Origin: Bradyrhizobium nivariense
GTDB lineage: Bacteria > Pseudomonadota > Alphaproteobacteria > Rhizobiales > Xanthobacteraceae
Length of the DNA stretch: 64,000 bases
Reading direction: 5' to 3'
Assembly (NCBI RefSeq): GCF_029846715.1
Contig: NZ_JARVWW010000025.1
Coordinates: forward strand, 1-64,000
Shown here: positions 16,872-24,912 of the stretch, piece by piece
Layout of the letters: every line of letters starts with the position of its first letter
How positions within the stretch are numbered: position 1 is the stretch's first letter
Notes under the pieces: generated by a model
Database searches by the model: none
What the model was told of the DNA's origin: nothing
What the model saw: the letters and a program-made list of their open reading frames with translations, nothing else
Made by a program: the position numbers and the translations under genes

Positions 16872-17579
16872 ATGATCAATCTGGACACGTTGAAGAATTA
16901 TTCGCGCGCCGTTGCTTTTGGCGCAGTGGCTGTTACCGCGATCGCGTTCGCCGGCCCGGCCAAGGCCGCGCCCGTGCAGCTCTTCCCGTTCTTCCAGCCG
17001 CTGCCGCCGATCGCAGCGCCGCAGCCATACCAGCCTTATCAAGCGACGCCCTATCAGGCCGCGCCGTCCGAAGATCAGGACGCCGTCGAAACGCCGGCGC
17101 GGTTCCGCCGCCAGACAGTCTCCTACACGACGCGTGAGGCGCCCGGCACCATCATCATCGATACGCCCAACACCTACCTCTATCTCGTGCTCGGCAACGG
17201 CCAGGCCGTTCGCTATGGCATCGGCGTCGGCCGCGACGGCTTCACCTGGTCCGGCACCCAGTCGGTGACCAAGAAGGCGGAGTGGCCGGATTGGACCCCG
17301 CCGCCGGAGATGATCGTCCGCCAGCCCTATCTGCCGCGCCACATGGCCGGCGGCCCCGGCAACCCGCTCGGGGCCCGCGCCATGTATCTCGGTGGCACAA
17401 TTTACCGCATCCACGGCACCAACGCGCCCGACACCATCGGCAAGCACGTCTCCTCCGGCTGCATTCGCCTGACCAATGACGACGTCTCGGATCTCTACTC
17501 TCGCGTCAATGTCGGCACCAAGGTGATCGTGCTGCCGATGACGGAACGCCGCGCGGACCTTGGAGCCGCAACGCGGTAA
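16872..17579 (+). CDS. L,D-transpeptidase (YkuD domain), exported
   Basis: A 235-residue exported enzyme. Start MINLDTLKNYSRAV follows AGGGG by a good distance and gives a signal peptide cut after AKA. A Pro/Tyr/Gln-rich linker (~35-75) leads to the YkuD domain: GTIIIDTPNTYLYLVLGNGQAVRYGIGVG and the catalytic HGTNAPDTIGKHVSSGCIRL near residues 180-200, containing the nucleophilic Cys. These enzymes form 3-3 peptidoglycan crosslinks or attach outer-membrane proteins. A second YkuD gene of similar type lies at 60562. The upstream in-frame stretch has no SD and was excluded. Confidence 0.92.
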   Translation: MINLDTLKNYSRAVAFGAVAVTAIAFAGPAKAAPVQLFPFFQPLPPIAAPQPYQPYQATPYQAAPSEDQDAVETPARFRRQTVSYTTREAPGTIIIDTPNTYLYLVLGNGQAVRYGIGVGRDGFTWSGTQSVTKKAEWPDWTPPPEMIVRQPYLPRHMAGGPGNPLGARAMYLGGTIYRIHGTNAPDTIGKHVSSGCIRLTNDDVSDLYSRVNVGTKVIVLPMTERRADLGAATR

Positions 17580-17602
17580 GCGACAGGACATTGTGACGCA
17601 AG

Positions 17603-17633
17603 CGGCCCCGGAACCCACCGGAGCCGTTTTCGT
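17603..17633 (+). terminator. Putative terminator after the L,D-transpeptidase gene
   Basis: An imperfect stem CGGCCCCGG...CCGGAGCCG (one internal mismatch) followed by TTTTCGTTT, beginning about 24 bp after the stop codon. Confidence 0.5.
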
Positions 17634-17692
17634 TTGCCCTCGGCATCCCGATGCGCGCGCGTGCTGCGGCGCGATGCCCGACGGAGGCGCAA

Positions 17693-18109
17693 ATGCAACC
17701 ACGCCCGCAAACGCCGCCAGGTACATGGCTGCGCGCGATCGCTGGCGCCGGCGCATTGACGCTGCTGCTGTCCGCCCCCTCCTCGCTCGCGCAGCAGCCG
17801 GCGAGCGACGCGGCCCAACAAGCCTTCAATAATTCATGTCGCACCTGCCACTCCGTGAAGGAGGGCGACAATCGCCTGGGTCCCAATCTCAGCAAGATTG
17901 TCGGACGCAAGGCAGGCTCGCTGCCGAACTACAACTATTCTCCGTCGATGAAAGAAGCCGGCTTCGTCTGGGACCAGGACAAGCTCACCCGCTTTATGGT
18001 CAAGCCGGACGAGGTCGTGTCCGGCAACAAGATGCAGCCCTATGGTGGTGTCTCGGCAGAAGAAGCGGCGAAAGTGGTTGCTTATTTGCAGGCGGCGGGC
18101 GGGCAATAG
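17693..18109 (+). CDS. Class-I cytochrome c, periplasmic
   Basis: A 138-residue c-type cytochrome. Start at the ATG after GGAGG gives MQPRPQTPPGTWLRAIAGAGALTLLLSA, a signal peptide. Haem attachment is at CRTCH near residue 50, followed by LGPNLSKIVGRKAG, the Pro-rich loop, and the axial Met in NKMQPYGG near 110. The size and spacing match cytochrome c2/c-552-type soluble electron carriers (CycA family). No oxidase genes are nearby. Its redox partner cannot be determined from this window. Confidence 0.9.
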   Translation: MQPRPQTPPGTWLRAIAGAGALTLLLSAPSSLAQQPASDAAQQAFNNSCRTCHSVKEGDNRLGPNLSKIVGRKAGSLPNYNYSPSMKEAGFVWDQDKLTRFMVKPDEVVSGNKMQPYGGVSAEEAAKVVAYLQAAGGQ

Positions 18110-18150
18110 CGGCCCGGCGCACCGCTCTGGTTTGCATTGGAAATTACGGC

Positions 18151-18300
18151 GCATCCTTCGAGACGCCCGCCTCCAGCGGGCTCCTCAGGATGAGGGCGGG
18201 TGCGCGGCCACCAATCTGCCCGCAGCAATTGCACTACGTCACAGATGCCAGTTAGCCTCATCCTGAGGAGCGCGCCCTTGCGCGCGTCTCGAAGGATGGG
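18151..18300. repeat. Family A repeat pair, opposite arrangement
   Basis: The inverse unit (CATCCTTCGAGACGCCCGCC...GGGCTCCTCAGGATGAGG) at 18151-18195 precedes the forward unit (CCTCATCCTGAGGAGCGCGC...GCGTCTCGAAGGATGG) at 18256-18300. It occupies the gap between the cytochrome c and GIY-YIG genes. Confidence 0.8.
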
Positions 18301-18309
18301 GCCGGCACG

Positions 18310-18642
18310 ATGACAGAAGGCGCGTATCTCTACATTCTCAGATGCGCCGACGGCAGCTACTACATCGGAACGACGCGCACTGAGCTTGAGATCAGAATCG
18401 CGCAGCACAACGCCGGCACATTCGGCGGCTATACTAAGTCACGCAGACCGGTGACGCTGGCCTTCTCCCAATGGTTCGGCAGGATCACCGACGCGATTGA
18501 GTGCGAGCGCAAACTCAAGAAATGGAGCCGCGCCAAGAAGGAAGCCTTCATGCGCGGCGACTTTGCTGAGCTGCATGAATTGGCCAAGCGCGGATCTCAT
18601 CATCCTTCGAGACGCCCGCCTGCGGCGGGCTCCTCAGGGTGA
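18310..18642 (+). CDS. GIY-YIG nuclease family protein with repeat-derived tail
   Basis: A 110-residue protein of the YhbQ/UvrC-N type GIY-YIG fold: YLYILRCADGSYYIGTTRTELEIRIAQHNAG (GIY and YIG strands) in residues 6-36, followed by KSRRPVTLAFSQWF and CERKLKKWSRAKKEAF. The C-terminal ~14 residues (HHPSRRPPAAGSSG) are read from a family A repeat element, so the ancestral C-terminus probably ended near RGS. Small members of this family are orphans of unknown role in repair or nucleic-acid processing. Confidence 0.85.
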   Translation: MTEGAYLYILRCADGSYYIGTTRTELEIRIAQHNAGTFGGYTKSRRPVTLAFSQWFGRITDAIECERKLKKWSRAKKEAFMRGDFAELHELAKRGSHHPSRRPPAAGSSG

Positions 18643-18771
18643 CGGGCTGAGTGCATCGCTCAAGCTACTCGACGAAAGACCTCCGCTTTGCCGCGCCTAC
18701 CGCAACCCGCAGAATGCCCGTTGAGCCTCATCCTGAGGAGCCCGCGTAAGCGGGCGTCTCGAAGGACGAGG
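18598..18771. repeat. Family A repeat pair overlapping the GIY-YIG gene end
   Basis: Inverse unit at 18598-18643 (CATCCTTCGAGACGCCCGCC...GGGCTCCTCAGG), which forms the last codons and stop of the GIY-YIG gene, and forward unit at 18726-18771 (CTCATCCTGAGGAGCCCGCG...CGTCTCGAAGGACGAGG). Confidence 0.8.
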
Positions 18772-18793
18772 CGGGCACCACGCGGGACGCTAC

Positions 18794-19066
18794 TCACGCC
18801 GCCCTGCCTCGCCGCTCCGCGATCAGCCTCAGCCACGCCGCCGAATGAAACGCGCTCATCAGCAGATACATCGGGACCATCCCGCCCAGCAAAGAGCCGT
18901 GTCCGGCAGCGCACAGCATGTCCGCCGGACCGCCGAGCACGGCCGTCAGCACGGCCATGATCGCGAAGGTCGGCGTGGCCGCCAGCCCCAGCCATCTGGC
19001 GAGGTGACGCGCGGCCACGACGCCATCACGGCTGGCGCCGGCGGCCGCGCTGACGGGATTGGTCAT
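18794..19066 (-). CDS. Small integral membrane protein
   Basis: A 90-residue protein starting MTNPVSAAAGASRDG, with two or three hydrophobic helices (WLGLAATPTFAIMAVLTAVLG; GGMVPMYLLMSAFHSAAWLRLI). The ATG overlaps the stop of the upstream DUF899 gene by four bases (ATGA), which indicates translational coupling. The family is not recognised. A function with the DUF899 protein is plausible from the coupling only. Confidence 0.75.
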   Translation of the reverse strand: MTNPVSAAAGASRDGVVAARHLARWLGLAATPTFAIMAVLTAVLGGPADMLCAAGHGSLLGGMVPMYLLMSAFHSAAWLRLIAERRGRAA

Positions 19067-19857
19067 TTCCTTTCGCCTGCGGCCTCCTCGCGAAAAGCCT
19101 TCTCGCCGGCGGCCGAGATCTCGACCCATTTCTTGTCGGGCGCGGCACCTTCGGTGTAGCTGTCGTGCCAGTTCCACCATTTATAGGTCGGCGTCTGGGG
19201 ATAGCCCTTCGGCGAATCCTCCCAGACCTCCTGCCGTCCCAGCGGCGTGATGTCGAGATAGTTCCAGGTGCCGCCCATCTGCTCGTCGCCCCGGCTCTTG
19301 ACGAAATAGGTGCGGAAAATGGGGTCGCCGTCGCGGTAGAACACGTTCGTCCCGTGCCATTCGTCGACGCCGAAATCGGCATCGAAACTGTCGGTGACGG
19401 TGACCCATGGCATGGTCCAGCCCATCCGCTTCTTCAGCCGTGCGATATCGGCCTGCGGCGCGCGCGAGGCGAACACCAGCGTGGTGTCGCGGGCATTCAG
19501 GTGCGAGACATGGGCGACCTGGTCGGCCACCATGGAGCAGCCGCGGCAGGCATGATCGGGCCAGCCGAACACGCCCGGCTCGAAGAAGGCACGGTAGACG
19601 ATCAGCTGCCGCCGGCCCTGGAACAGGTCGGGCAGACTGACCTTGCCGCCGGGCCCCTCGAACGCATAGGTTTTAGTGACTTCCATCCACGGCATGCGCC
19701 GGCGTTCGGCGGCCAAGGCGTCGCGGGCACGGGTATGCGCCTTTTCCTTCACGAGCAGTTGCTGACGGGCTGCCTCCCAGTCCTGCGGCGACACCACCGG
19801 CGGTGTTTGCATGGCGGCCTGTCCGTTATTTCCTGCGTTTTCAGCTGATGTCATCAT
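19063..19857 (-). CDS. DUF899 family protein, thioredoxin-like fold
   Basis: A 264-residue protein of the DUF899 family, with a thioredoxin-like core. Recognisable stretches are FQGRRQLIVYRAFFEPGV, WPDHACRGCSMVADQVAHVSHLNARDTTLVF and KKRMGWTMPWVT near residues 80-165, and the conserved FYRDGDPIFRTYF with DITPLGRQE towards the end. CRGC looks like a redox or peroxidase-like pair. No signal peptide, so cytoplasmic. It is the first gene of a two-gene operon and is divergent from a regulator gene at 20020, about 160 bp away. Physiological role unknown. Confidence 0.85.
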   Translation of the reverse strand: MMTSAENAGNNGQAAMQTPPVVSPQDWEAARQQLLVKEKAHTRARDALAAERRRMPWMEVTKTYAFEGPGGKVSLPDLFQGRRQLIVYRAFFEPGVFGWPDHACRGCSMVADQVAHVSHLNARDTTLVFASRAPQADIARLKKRMGWTMPWVTVTDSFDADFGVDEWHGTNVFYRDGDPIFRTYFVKSRGDEQMGGTWNYLDITPLGRQEVWEDSPKGYPQTPTYKWWNWHDSYTEGAAPDKKWVEISAAGEKAFREEAAGERK

Positions 19858-20019
19858 GGCTCTCCAAACCTCTTGCTTGACCTTTTGCCCGGGCGGCCAT
19901 CCCGCGTCGCGCTATGCGAGATGCGGAACCGGTCGCCCCTCACCGCACATTGTCGGTCGTCAACGATCTCTCGCACCGGACAGTTGCGCGGTGGGAGTAA
20001 CAAGTGTGGCGGGATTTGA

Positions 20020-21240
20020 ATGGAGTCGCTGATCACGGCCGCGGCCCGCGCGCTCGAAGCCGGCAATCCGCTCGGCGCGCTGAACCGCGTTGCACTGCGC
20101 AACGATGCACCTTCGCTGGCGCTGCGCGGCATCGCGATGGCGCAACTCGGCGATCTCGCGAAGGCGAAGACGCTGCTGCGGAGCGCCGCACGCGCCTTCG
20201 GTCCGAGAGAGGCCGTGGCGCGCGCAAGATGCGTGGTGGCCGAAGCCGAGATCGCGCTCGTCTCGCGCGACCTGAATTGGCCGGCGAAGACGCTCGCGGC
20301 CGCGCGGGCGACGCTCGAAGGGCATGGCGATCTCGCCAACGCCGCCCATGCGGGTCACATCGAGGCGCGCCGTCTTCTCCTCGTCGGGCGCCTCGACGAG
20401 GCCGAACGCACGCTGGCCGAAATCAACACCACGCTGCTGCCCCCGGCTTCGCAGGTCGGCCGCGAGCTCGTGATCGCCGGCGTCGCAATCAGGCGGCTCA
20501 GAACGAAAGACGCGCGCGCGGCGCTCGGCCGCGCGGCTCGCGCAGCACGGCAGGCCGGCATTGCTGCGCTTGCGGCCGAGGTCGAAAGCACGAGCCGCGT
20601 GCTCGACACGCCCGCGGCACGCCTGATCACGCGCGGGCACGAACGGCCGTTGCTGCTCAAGGAGGTCGAGGACCTCGCGACGTCGGAGGCGCTTGTCGTG
20701 GACACGTTCCATCACGCGGTTCGCAGGCGGGGCATCCTCGTGCCGCTCGGAAGGCGGCCGGTGCTGTTCGCGCTCGCCCGCATCCTGGCGCAGGCCTGGC
20801 CCGCGGATGTCTCGCGGGAAGCGTTGATCACGGGAGCGTTTCAGGCAAGGCACGTCGATGAATCGCATCGCGCCCGGCTGCGCGTCGAAATCGGGCGGCT
20901 CCGCACCAAGCTCAAGCTTCTCGCCGATGTCAGCGCGACCAGGCATGGTTTTGCGCTGACACCTCGCAAGACGCGGCAGGTTCTCGTGCTGGCACGGCCT
21001 GTCGAGGAAAAGCACGCCACTGTGCTCGCCCTCCTCTCCGACGGCGAGCCCTGGTCGAGCTCGGCGCTCGCGCTGGCGCTGGGAACGAGCGCGCGCACCG
21101 TGCAGCGCGCCCTCGAAGAGCTGGCGCGATCGAACAAGGTGCAGTCCTTCGGACACGGACGGGCGCGGCGCTGGATGACTCCGCCCGTCCCGGGTTTCCC
21201 GACAGGCTTGTTACTCCCCGGACCGCTTCTGAAGACGTAG
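20020..21240 (+). CDS. Putative transcriptional regulator: helical repeat region plus two winged-helix domains
   Basis: A 406-residue protein. Residues 1-230 are Ala/Arg-rich alpha-helical repeats resembling TPR units (ARALEAGNPLGAL, LAKAKTLLRSAARAF, LDEAERTLAEI). Residues ~245-320 look like an OmpR/SARP-type winged helix (RRPVLFALARILAQAWPADVSREALI ... RLRVEIGRLRTKL ... RHGFALTP). Residues ~335-390 form a second winged helix (ALALALGTSARTVQRALEELARSNKVQSFGHGRARRW). It is divergent from the DUF899 pair and 27 bp upstream of a beta-propeller gene, so it may regulate either. The architecture is unusual and no family name could be given. Confidence 0.72.
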   Translation: MESLITAAARALEAGNPLGALNRVALRNDAPSLALRGIAMAQLGDLAKAKTLLRSAARAFGPREAVARARCVVAEAEIALVSRDLNWPAKTLAAARATLEGHGDLANAAHAGHIEARRLLLVGRLDEAERTLAEINTTLLPPASQVGRELVIAGVAIRRLRTKDARAALGRAARAARQAGIAALAAEVESTSRVLDTPAARLITRGHERPLLLKEVEDLATSEALVVDTFHHAVRRRGILVPLGRRPVLFALARILAQAWPADVSREALITGAFQARHVDESHRARLRVEIGRLRTKLKLLADVSATRHGFALTPRKTRQVLVLARPVEEKHATVLALLSDGEPWSSSALALALGTSARTVQRALEELARSNKVQSFGHGRARRWMTPPVPGFPTGLLLPGPLLKT

Positions 21241-21267
21241 GATGGTCATCTCACAGGGATCAAGCAG

Positions 21268-21906
21268 ATGAAACGTTCAGCCGCCGAGATCGTCAGGGAA
21301 TACGGGCCCTTTGCGGGCGTCGAAGCCGTGCACGGCGTCACCTATGACGGCACCCATATGTGGTTCGCATCCGGCGACAAATTGAATGCGGTCGATCCGG
21401 CCGATGGCAAGATCGCCCGCTCCATCGATGTCGCCGCGCACGCGGGAACGGCGTTTGACGGCCGGCACCTGTTCCAGATCGCCGAGGACCGCATCCAGAA
21501 GATCGACGCTGCGACCGGCAAGGTGCTCGCCACCATCCCGGCACCTGGCGGCGGTGGCGACTCCGGATTGGCCTGGGCCGAGGGCTCGCTCTGGGTCGGG
21601 CAGTATCGGGAACGCAAGATCCATCAGGTCGATCCCCAGACGGGAAAGGTTCTCCGCACCATCGAAAGCAAGCGCTTCGTCACCGGGGTGACCTGGGTGG
21701 ACGGCGAGCTCTGGCACGGCACCTGGGAAGGCGAGGACAGCGACATCAGGCGGATCGACCCCGATACGGGCAAGGTGCTGGAGCAACTCGACCTGCCCGC
21801 CGGGACGATGGTCTCAGGATTGGAGTCCGACGGCGGTGACCGCTTCTTCTGCGGTGGCGGAAGTCGCGGCAATGTGAGAGCGGTCCGCCGTCCGAAGCGC
21901 AGCTAG
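21268..21906 (+). CDS. Beta-propeller protein, glutaminyl-cyclase/YncE-like
   Basis: A 212-residue protein made of four visible blade-like units, each ending in a D-x-x-T/D-G-K motif: VDPADGKIARSI, IDAATGKVLATI, VDPQTGKVLRTI and IDPDTGKVLEQL. W-rich strands occur between (THMWFASGDKL, GSLWVGQYRER, GELWHGTWEGE). This resembles the plant/bacterial glutaminyl cyclase propeller family, but only part of a full five-blade protein is present. No signal peptide is seen. It follows the regulator gene by 27 bp and is probably in one transcript with it. Enzymatic activity is not established. Confidence 0.75.
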   Translation: MKRSAAEIVREYGPFAGVEAVHGVTYDGTHMWFASGDKLNAVDPADGKIARSIDVAAHAGTAFDGRHLFQIAEDRIQKIDAATGKVLATIPAPGGGGDSGLAWAEGSLWVGQYRERKIHQVDPQTGKVLRTIESKRFVTGVTWVDGELWHGTWEGEDSDIRRIDPDTGKVLEQLDLPAGTMVSGLESDGGDRFFCGGGSRGNVRAVRRPKRS

Positions 21907-22043
21907 GTGCGCAATGACGAATGCGCGGCAACGGTGCGTTCGCAGCCGTTAACCTGTTCGCCCCAATTCCACCCCATCCGTGCGCTCTAGCGCCCTCCTC
22001 GCCTGCCCTGTAGACTTCTGCCCCGGGGCGGCCTGGGGGATTG

Positions 22044-23612
22044 ATGCGACTGACGCTGAACTTGAAAACTGTCCTGATCGCCGTGGCGGTGCTCGCGGCG
22101 TCGTTTTTCGTCAGCCTGAAGGCGATGGACTGGTTGTCGCCGCGCGCGACGAATTCCGCGCCGCCGGTCGCGCAACTGCCACCGCTGCCCCCGGTCGCGA
22201 AGAGCTCGATCGTGGTGGCGCCGGTCACCATCGCGCTGTCGGCGATCCGCGAGCAGGCCGAGAAGGCCGCCCCGCGCAATTTCGCCGGCAAGGCCGAGAA
22301 CCCGATCTCGCAAATCCTGCAAGACGCCGACATCGGCTGGTCCGCCGTGCGCGGACCGATGTCGGCTGTCGGCGACAAGGACGTGCTGACGCTGTCGACG
22401 CCGCTCACGGGCAAGCTGAACGTGACGGGCTCGCTGTCGTCGAAAGCCACCGGCGCCCTCGGCGAGGCGCTCGGCAGCGTGCTCGGCGGCAATGCCGCGA
22501 AACAGATCGGCGCGGTCAACATCAAGAATTTGAACGCCAGCGCCGAGATCAAGGGCAACGTGGTCGTGACCGCGCGGCCGAAGCTCGCGGCCAACTGGCA
22601 TCTCGAGCCCAATCTCGGCGCCCAGGTCAATCTCGGCGACACCAACCTTTCGGTCGCCGGCGCCAAGGTCAACGTGCCGGCTCAGGTGAAGCCGCTGATC
22701 GACAAGACCGTCGGCGAACAGATCAACGCCGTCTCCGAACGCATGCGCAACGATCCGAGCTTGCGGGAGAACGCGAAGGTGCAATGGGCCAAGGCCTGCC
22801 GTTCGATCCCGCTGCAAGGCTCGGGCTCCTCGGCCGCACTGCCGCCGCTCTGGCTGGAGATGAAGCCGATCCGCGCCATTGCGGCGCAGCCGCGCGTCGA
22901 CGCGCAGGCCGTGACCCTGCTGATGGGCCTGGAAGCGGAGACGCGCGTCACCTCGACGCCGACCAAGCCCGACTGCCCGTTCCCCGACAAGATCTCGATC
23001 GTGCCGCCGACCGGCACCGGCGTGAACATCGGCGTGCCGATCGACCTGCCCTTCACCGAGATCAACAAGCTGATCGCGGCGCAGATGGTCGGCCACACCT
23101 ATCCCGAGGACGGCTCCGGTCCGGTGGACGTCACCGTCAAGAGCGTCAACGTGATCCCGTCGGGCGAGCGCCTCCTGATCTCGCTTCTGGTGCGCGCCAA
23201 GGAGAAGAAGAGCTGGCTCGGTCTCGGCGCCGAAGCGACGGTGCACATCTGGGGCCGGCCGATGCTCGACCAGGCGCAGCAGACGCTGCGGCTCGCCGAC
23301 ATCCAGCTCGCGGTGGAGTCCGAGGCGGCCTTCGGCCTGCTCGGGGCCGCGGCGCGCGCGGTGGTGCCGCAGATGCAGCAGGCGCTGGTGCAGAAAGCGA
23401 CGGTCGACCTGAAGCCGATAGCCGCCAACGCACGCGAGAAGATCGCCGCCGCGATCGCCGACTACCAGAAGAACGAGGACGGCCTCAAGGTCGAGGCCAG
23501 GATCGACAGCCTGACCCTCGCCGACATCGCCTTCGATTCCAAGACACTGCGCGTGATCGCGGAAGCCGGCGGCACGCTGAATGTGTCCGTGACGAAACTG
23601 TCGGGGATGTAG
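22044..23612 (+). CDS. DUF4403 family protein, exported or membrane anchored
   Basis: A 522-residue protein of the DUF4403 family. A hydrophobic N-terminus (NLKTVLIAVAVLAASFFVSL) acts as signal or anchor, followed by repeated beta/alpha sequence: SSIVVAPVTIALSAIREQAEKAAP, GKLNVTGSLSSKATGAL, AKVNVPAQVKPLIDKTVGEQI and WLEMKPIRAIAAQPRVD. Repeats of this kind suggest a lipid- or protein-binding TULIP-like domain, as proposed for related bacterial families. ATG 22044 was preferred to the TTG one codon earlier. The role is not established. Confidence 0.78.
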   Translation: MRLTLNLKTVLIAVAVLAASFFVSLKAMDWLSPRATNSAPPVAQLPPLPPVAKSSIVVAPVTIALSAIREQAEKAAPRNFAGKAENPISQILQDADIGWSAVRGPMSAVGDKDVLTLSTPLTGKLNVTGSLSSKATGALGEALGSVLGGNAAKQIGAVNIKNLNASAEIKGNVVVTARPKLAANWHLEPNLGAQVNLGDTNLSVAGAKVNVPAQVKPLIDKTVGEQINAVSERMRNDPSLRENAKVQWAKACRSIPLQGSGSSAALPPLWLEMKPIRAIAAQPRVDAQAVTLLMGLEAETRVTSTPTKPDCPFPDKISIVPPTGTGVNIGVPIDLPFTEINKLIAAQMVGHTYPEDGSGPVDVTVKSVNVIPSGERLLISLLVRAKEKKSWLGLGAEATVHIWGRPMLDQAQQTLRLADIQLAVESEAAFGLLGAAARAVVPQMQQALVQKATVDLKPIAANAREKIAAAIADYQKNEDGLKVEARIDSLTLADIAFDSKTLRVIAEAGGTLNVSVTKLSGM

Positions 23613-23746
23613 CGCGCGCCTTTCCGCAACGGGTCCGTGCGCGTCGTCGCTTGCGCCGCTGGCATTCTGGTCGGAGGATGCTAAGCTGTTTCTCGCAACC
23701 TCGGACGAGGTGCTGACAGCACTGTAGCTGATGACGCGAGGACGAC

Positions 23747-24856
23747 ATGGAAGCCGGCATGGTCACGCCTGCGCCGGCGCTGGTGCGCTTTTCCGGCATT
23801 CAGAAGACCTACGATGGCGAGCACCTCGTGGTGAAGAACCTCGATCTCGAAATCAGGAAGGGCGAGTTCATCACCCTGCTTGGCCCGTCGGGCTCGGGCA
23901 AGACGACCACCCTGATGATGCTGGCCGGTTTCGAGGTTCCGACCCATGGCGAGATCCACCTCGCTGACCGGCCGATCAAGAACGTGCCGCCACACAAGCG
24001 CGACATCGGCATGGTTTTCCAGAACTATGCCTTGTTTCCGCACCTGACGATTGCGGAGAATATCGCCTTCCCGCTGTCCGTCCGCAACACGAACAAGGCC
24101 GAAGCTCAGGAGCGCGTGAGAGCGGCGTTGCGCATGATCAAGATGGAAACCCTGGCGCACCGGCGGCCCGGGCAGCTGTCCGGCGGTCAGCAGCAGCGCG
24201 TGGCCCTGGCCCGCGCCCTGGTTTTCAATCCGCAACTCGTGCTGATGGACGAGCCCCTGGGCGCCCTGGACAAGCGCCTGCGGGAGCAGATGCAACTGGA
24301 GATCAAGCAACTGCACGAGACAATGGGCATCACCGTCGTCTACGTCACCCACGATCAGAGTGAAGCGCTCACCATGTCGGACCGCATCGCCGTGTTCAAT
24401 GACGGCATCGTGCAGCAGATCGACAGGCCCGACGCGCTGTATGAGCATCCGGTGAACAGCTTCGTCGCCCATTTCATAGGCGAGAACAATGTGCTGGCCG
24501 GCACCGTCGAGACGGTCGAAAAAGAATATTGCCGCGTTGCGCTGGCCGGTGGCGGCGCCGTGACCGCACGCGCGGTCAATGTATCAGGCGCGGGCGCATC
24601 GACCTCCCTGTCGGTGCGGCCGGAGCGGATCGCCATTATCCCGGATGGCACCTCCAGCGACGAACCGAACCGGCTGCCGGCCAAGGTGAAGAACACCATC
24701 TATCTCGGCGACCACGCGCTGGCCGTGCTCGACGTCAGTGGGAATGCCGAGTTCATGGTCAAGCTTCAGCCGGGTGCGCTTCACAATCTCACACCCGGCG
24801 AAGACGTGTTCGTCACCTTCCGCCCGGAGGACTGCCTGGCCCTCGATCCCGTCTGA
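23747..24856 (+). CDS. ABC transporter ATP-binding protein, PotA-like
   Basis: A 369-residue ATPase for a polyamine-type importer. Walker A GPSGSGKTT near residue 42, Q-loop VFQNYALFPHLT, signature LSGGQQQRVALARAL near 145, Walker B LVLMDEPLGALD near 167 and the switch His in VYVTHDQSEAL. The C-terminal TOBE-type regulatory region (SVRPERIAI..., VFVTFRPEDC) is present. GAGGA precedes the ATG. It opens a four-gene operon with a PotD/F-like binding protein and two permeases. Substrate is probably spermidine, putrescine or another small cation; not proven. Confidence 0.9.
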   Translation: MEAGMVTPAPALVRFSGIQKTYDGEHLVVKNLDLEIRKGEFITLLGPSGSGKTTTLMMLAGFEVPTHGEIHLADRPIKNVPPHKRDIGMVFQNYALFPHLTIAENIAFPLSVRNTNKAEAQERVRAALRMIKMETLAHRRPGQLSGGQQQRVALARALVFNPQLVLMDEPLGALDKRLREQMQLEIKQLHETMGITVVYVTHDQSEALTMSDRIAVFNDGIVQQIDRPDALYEHPVNSFVAHFIGENNVLAGTVETVEKEYCRVALAGGGAVTARAVNVSGAGASTSLSVRPERIAIIPDGTSSDEPNRLPAKVKNTIYLGDHALAVLDVSGNAEFMVKLQPGALHNLTPGEDVFVTFRPEDCLALDPV

Positions 24857-24912
24857 TCCGGACCCGCATCGATCAACCTCAACGCAACGCAGATGAAGAA
24901 GGAACAAAGACC

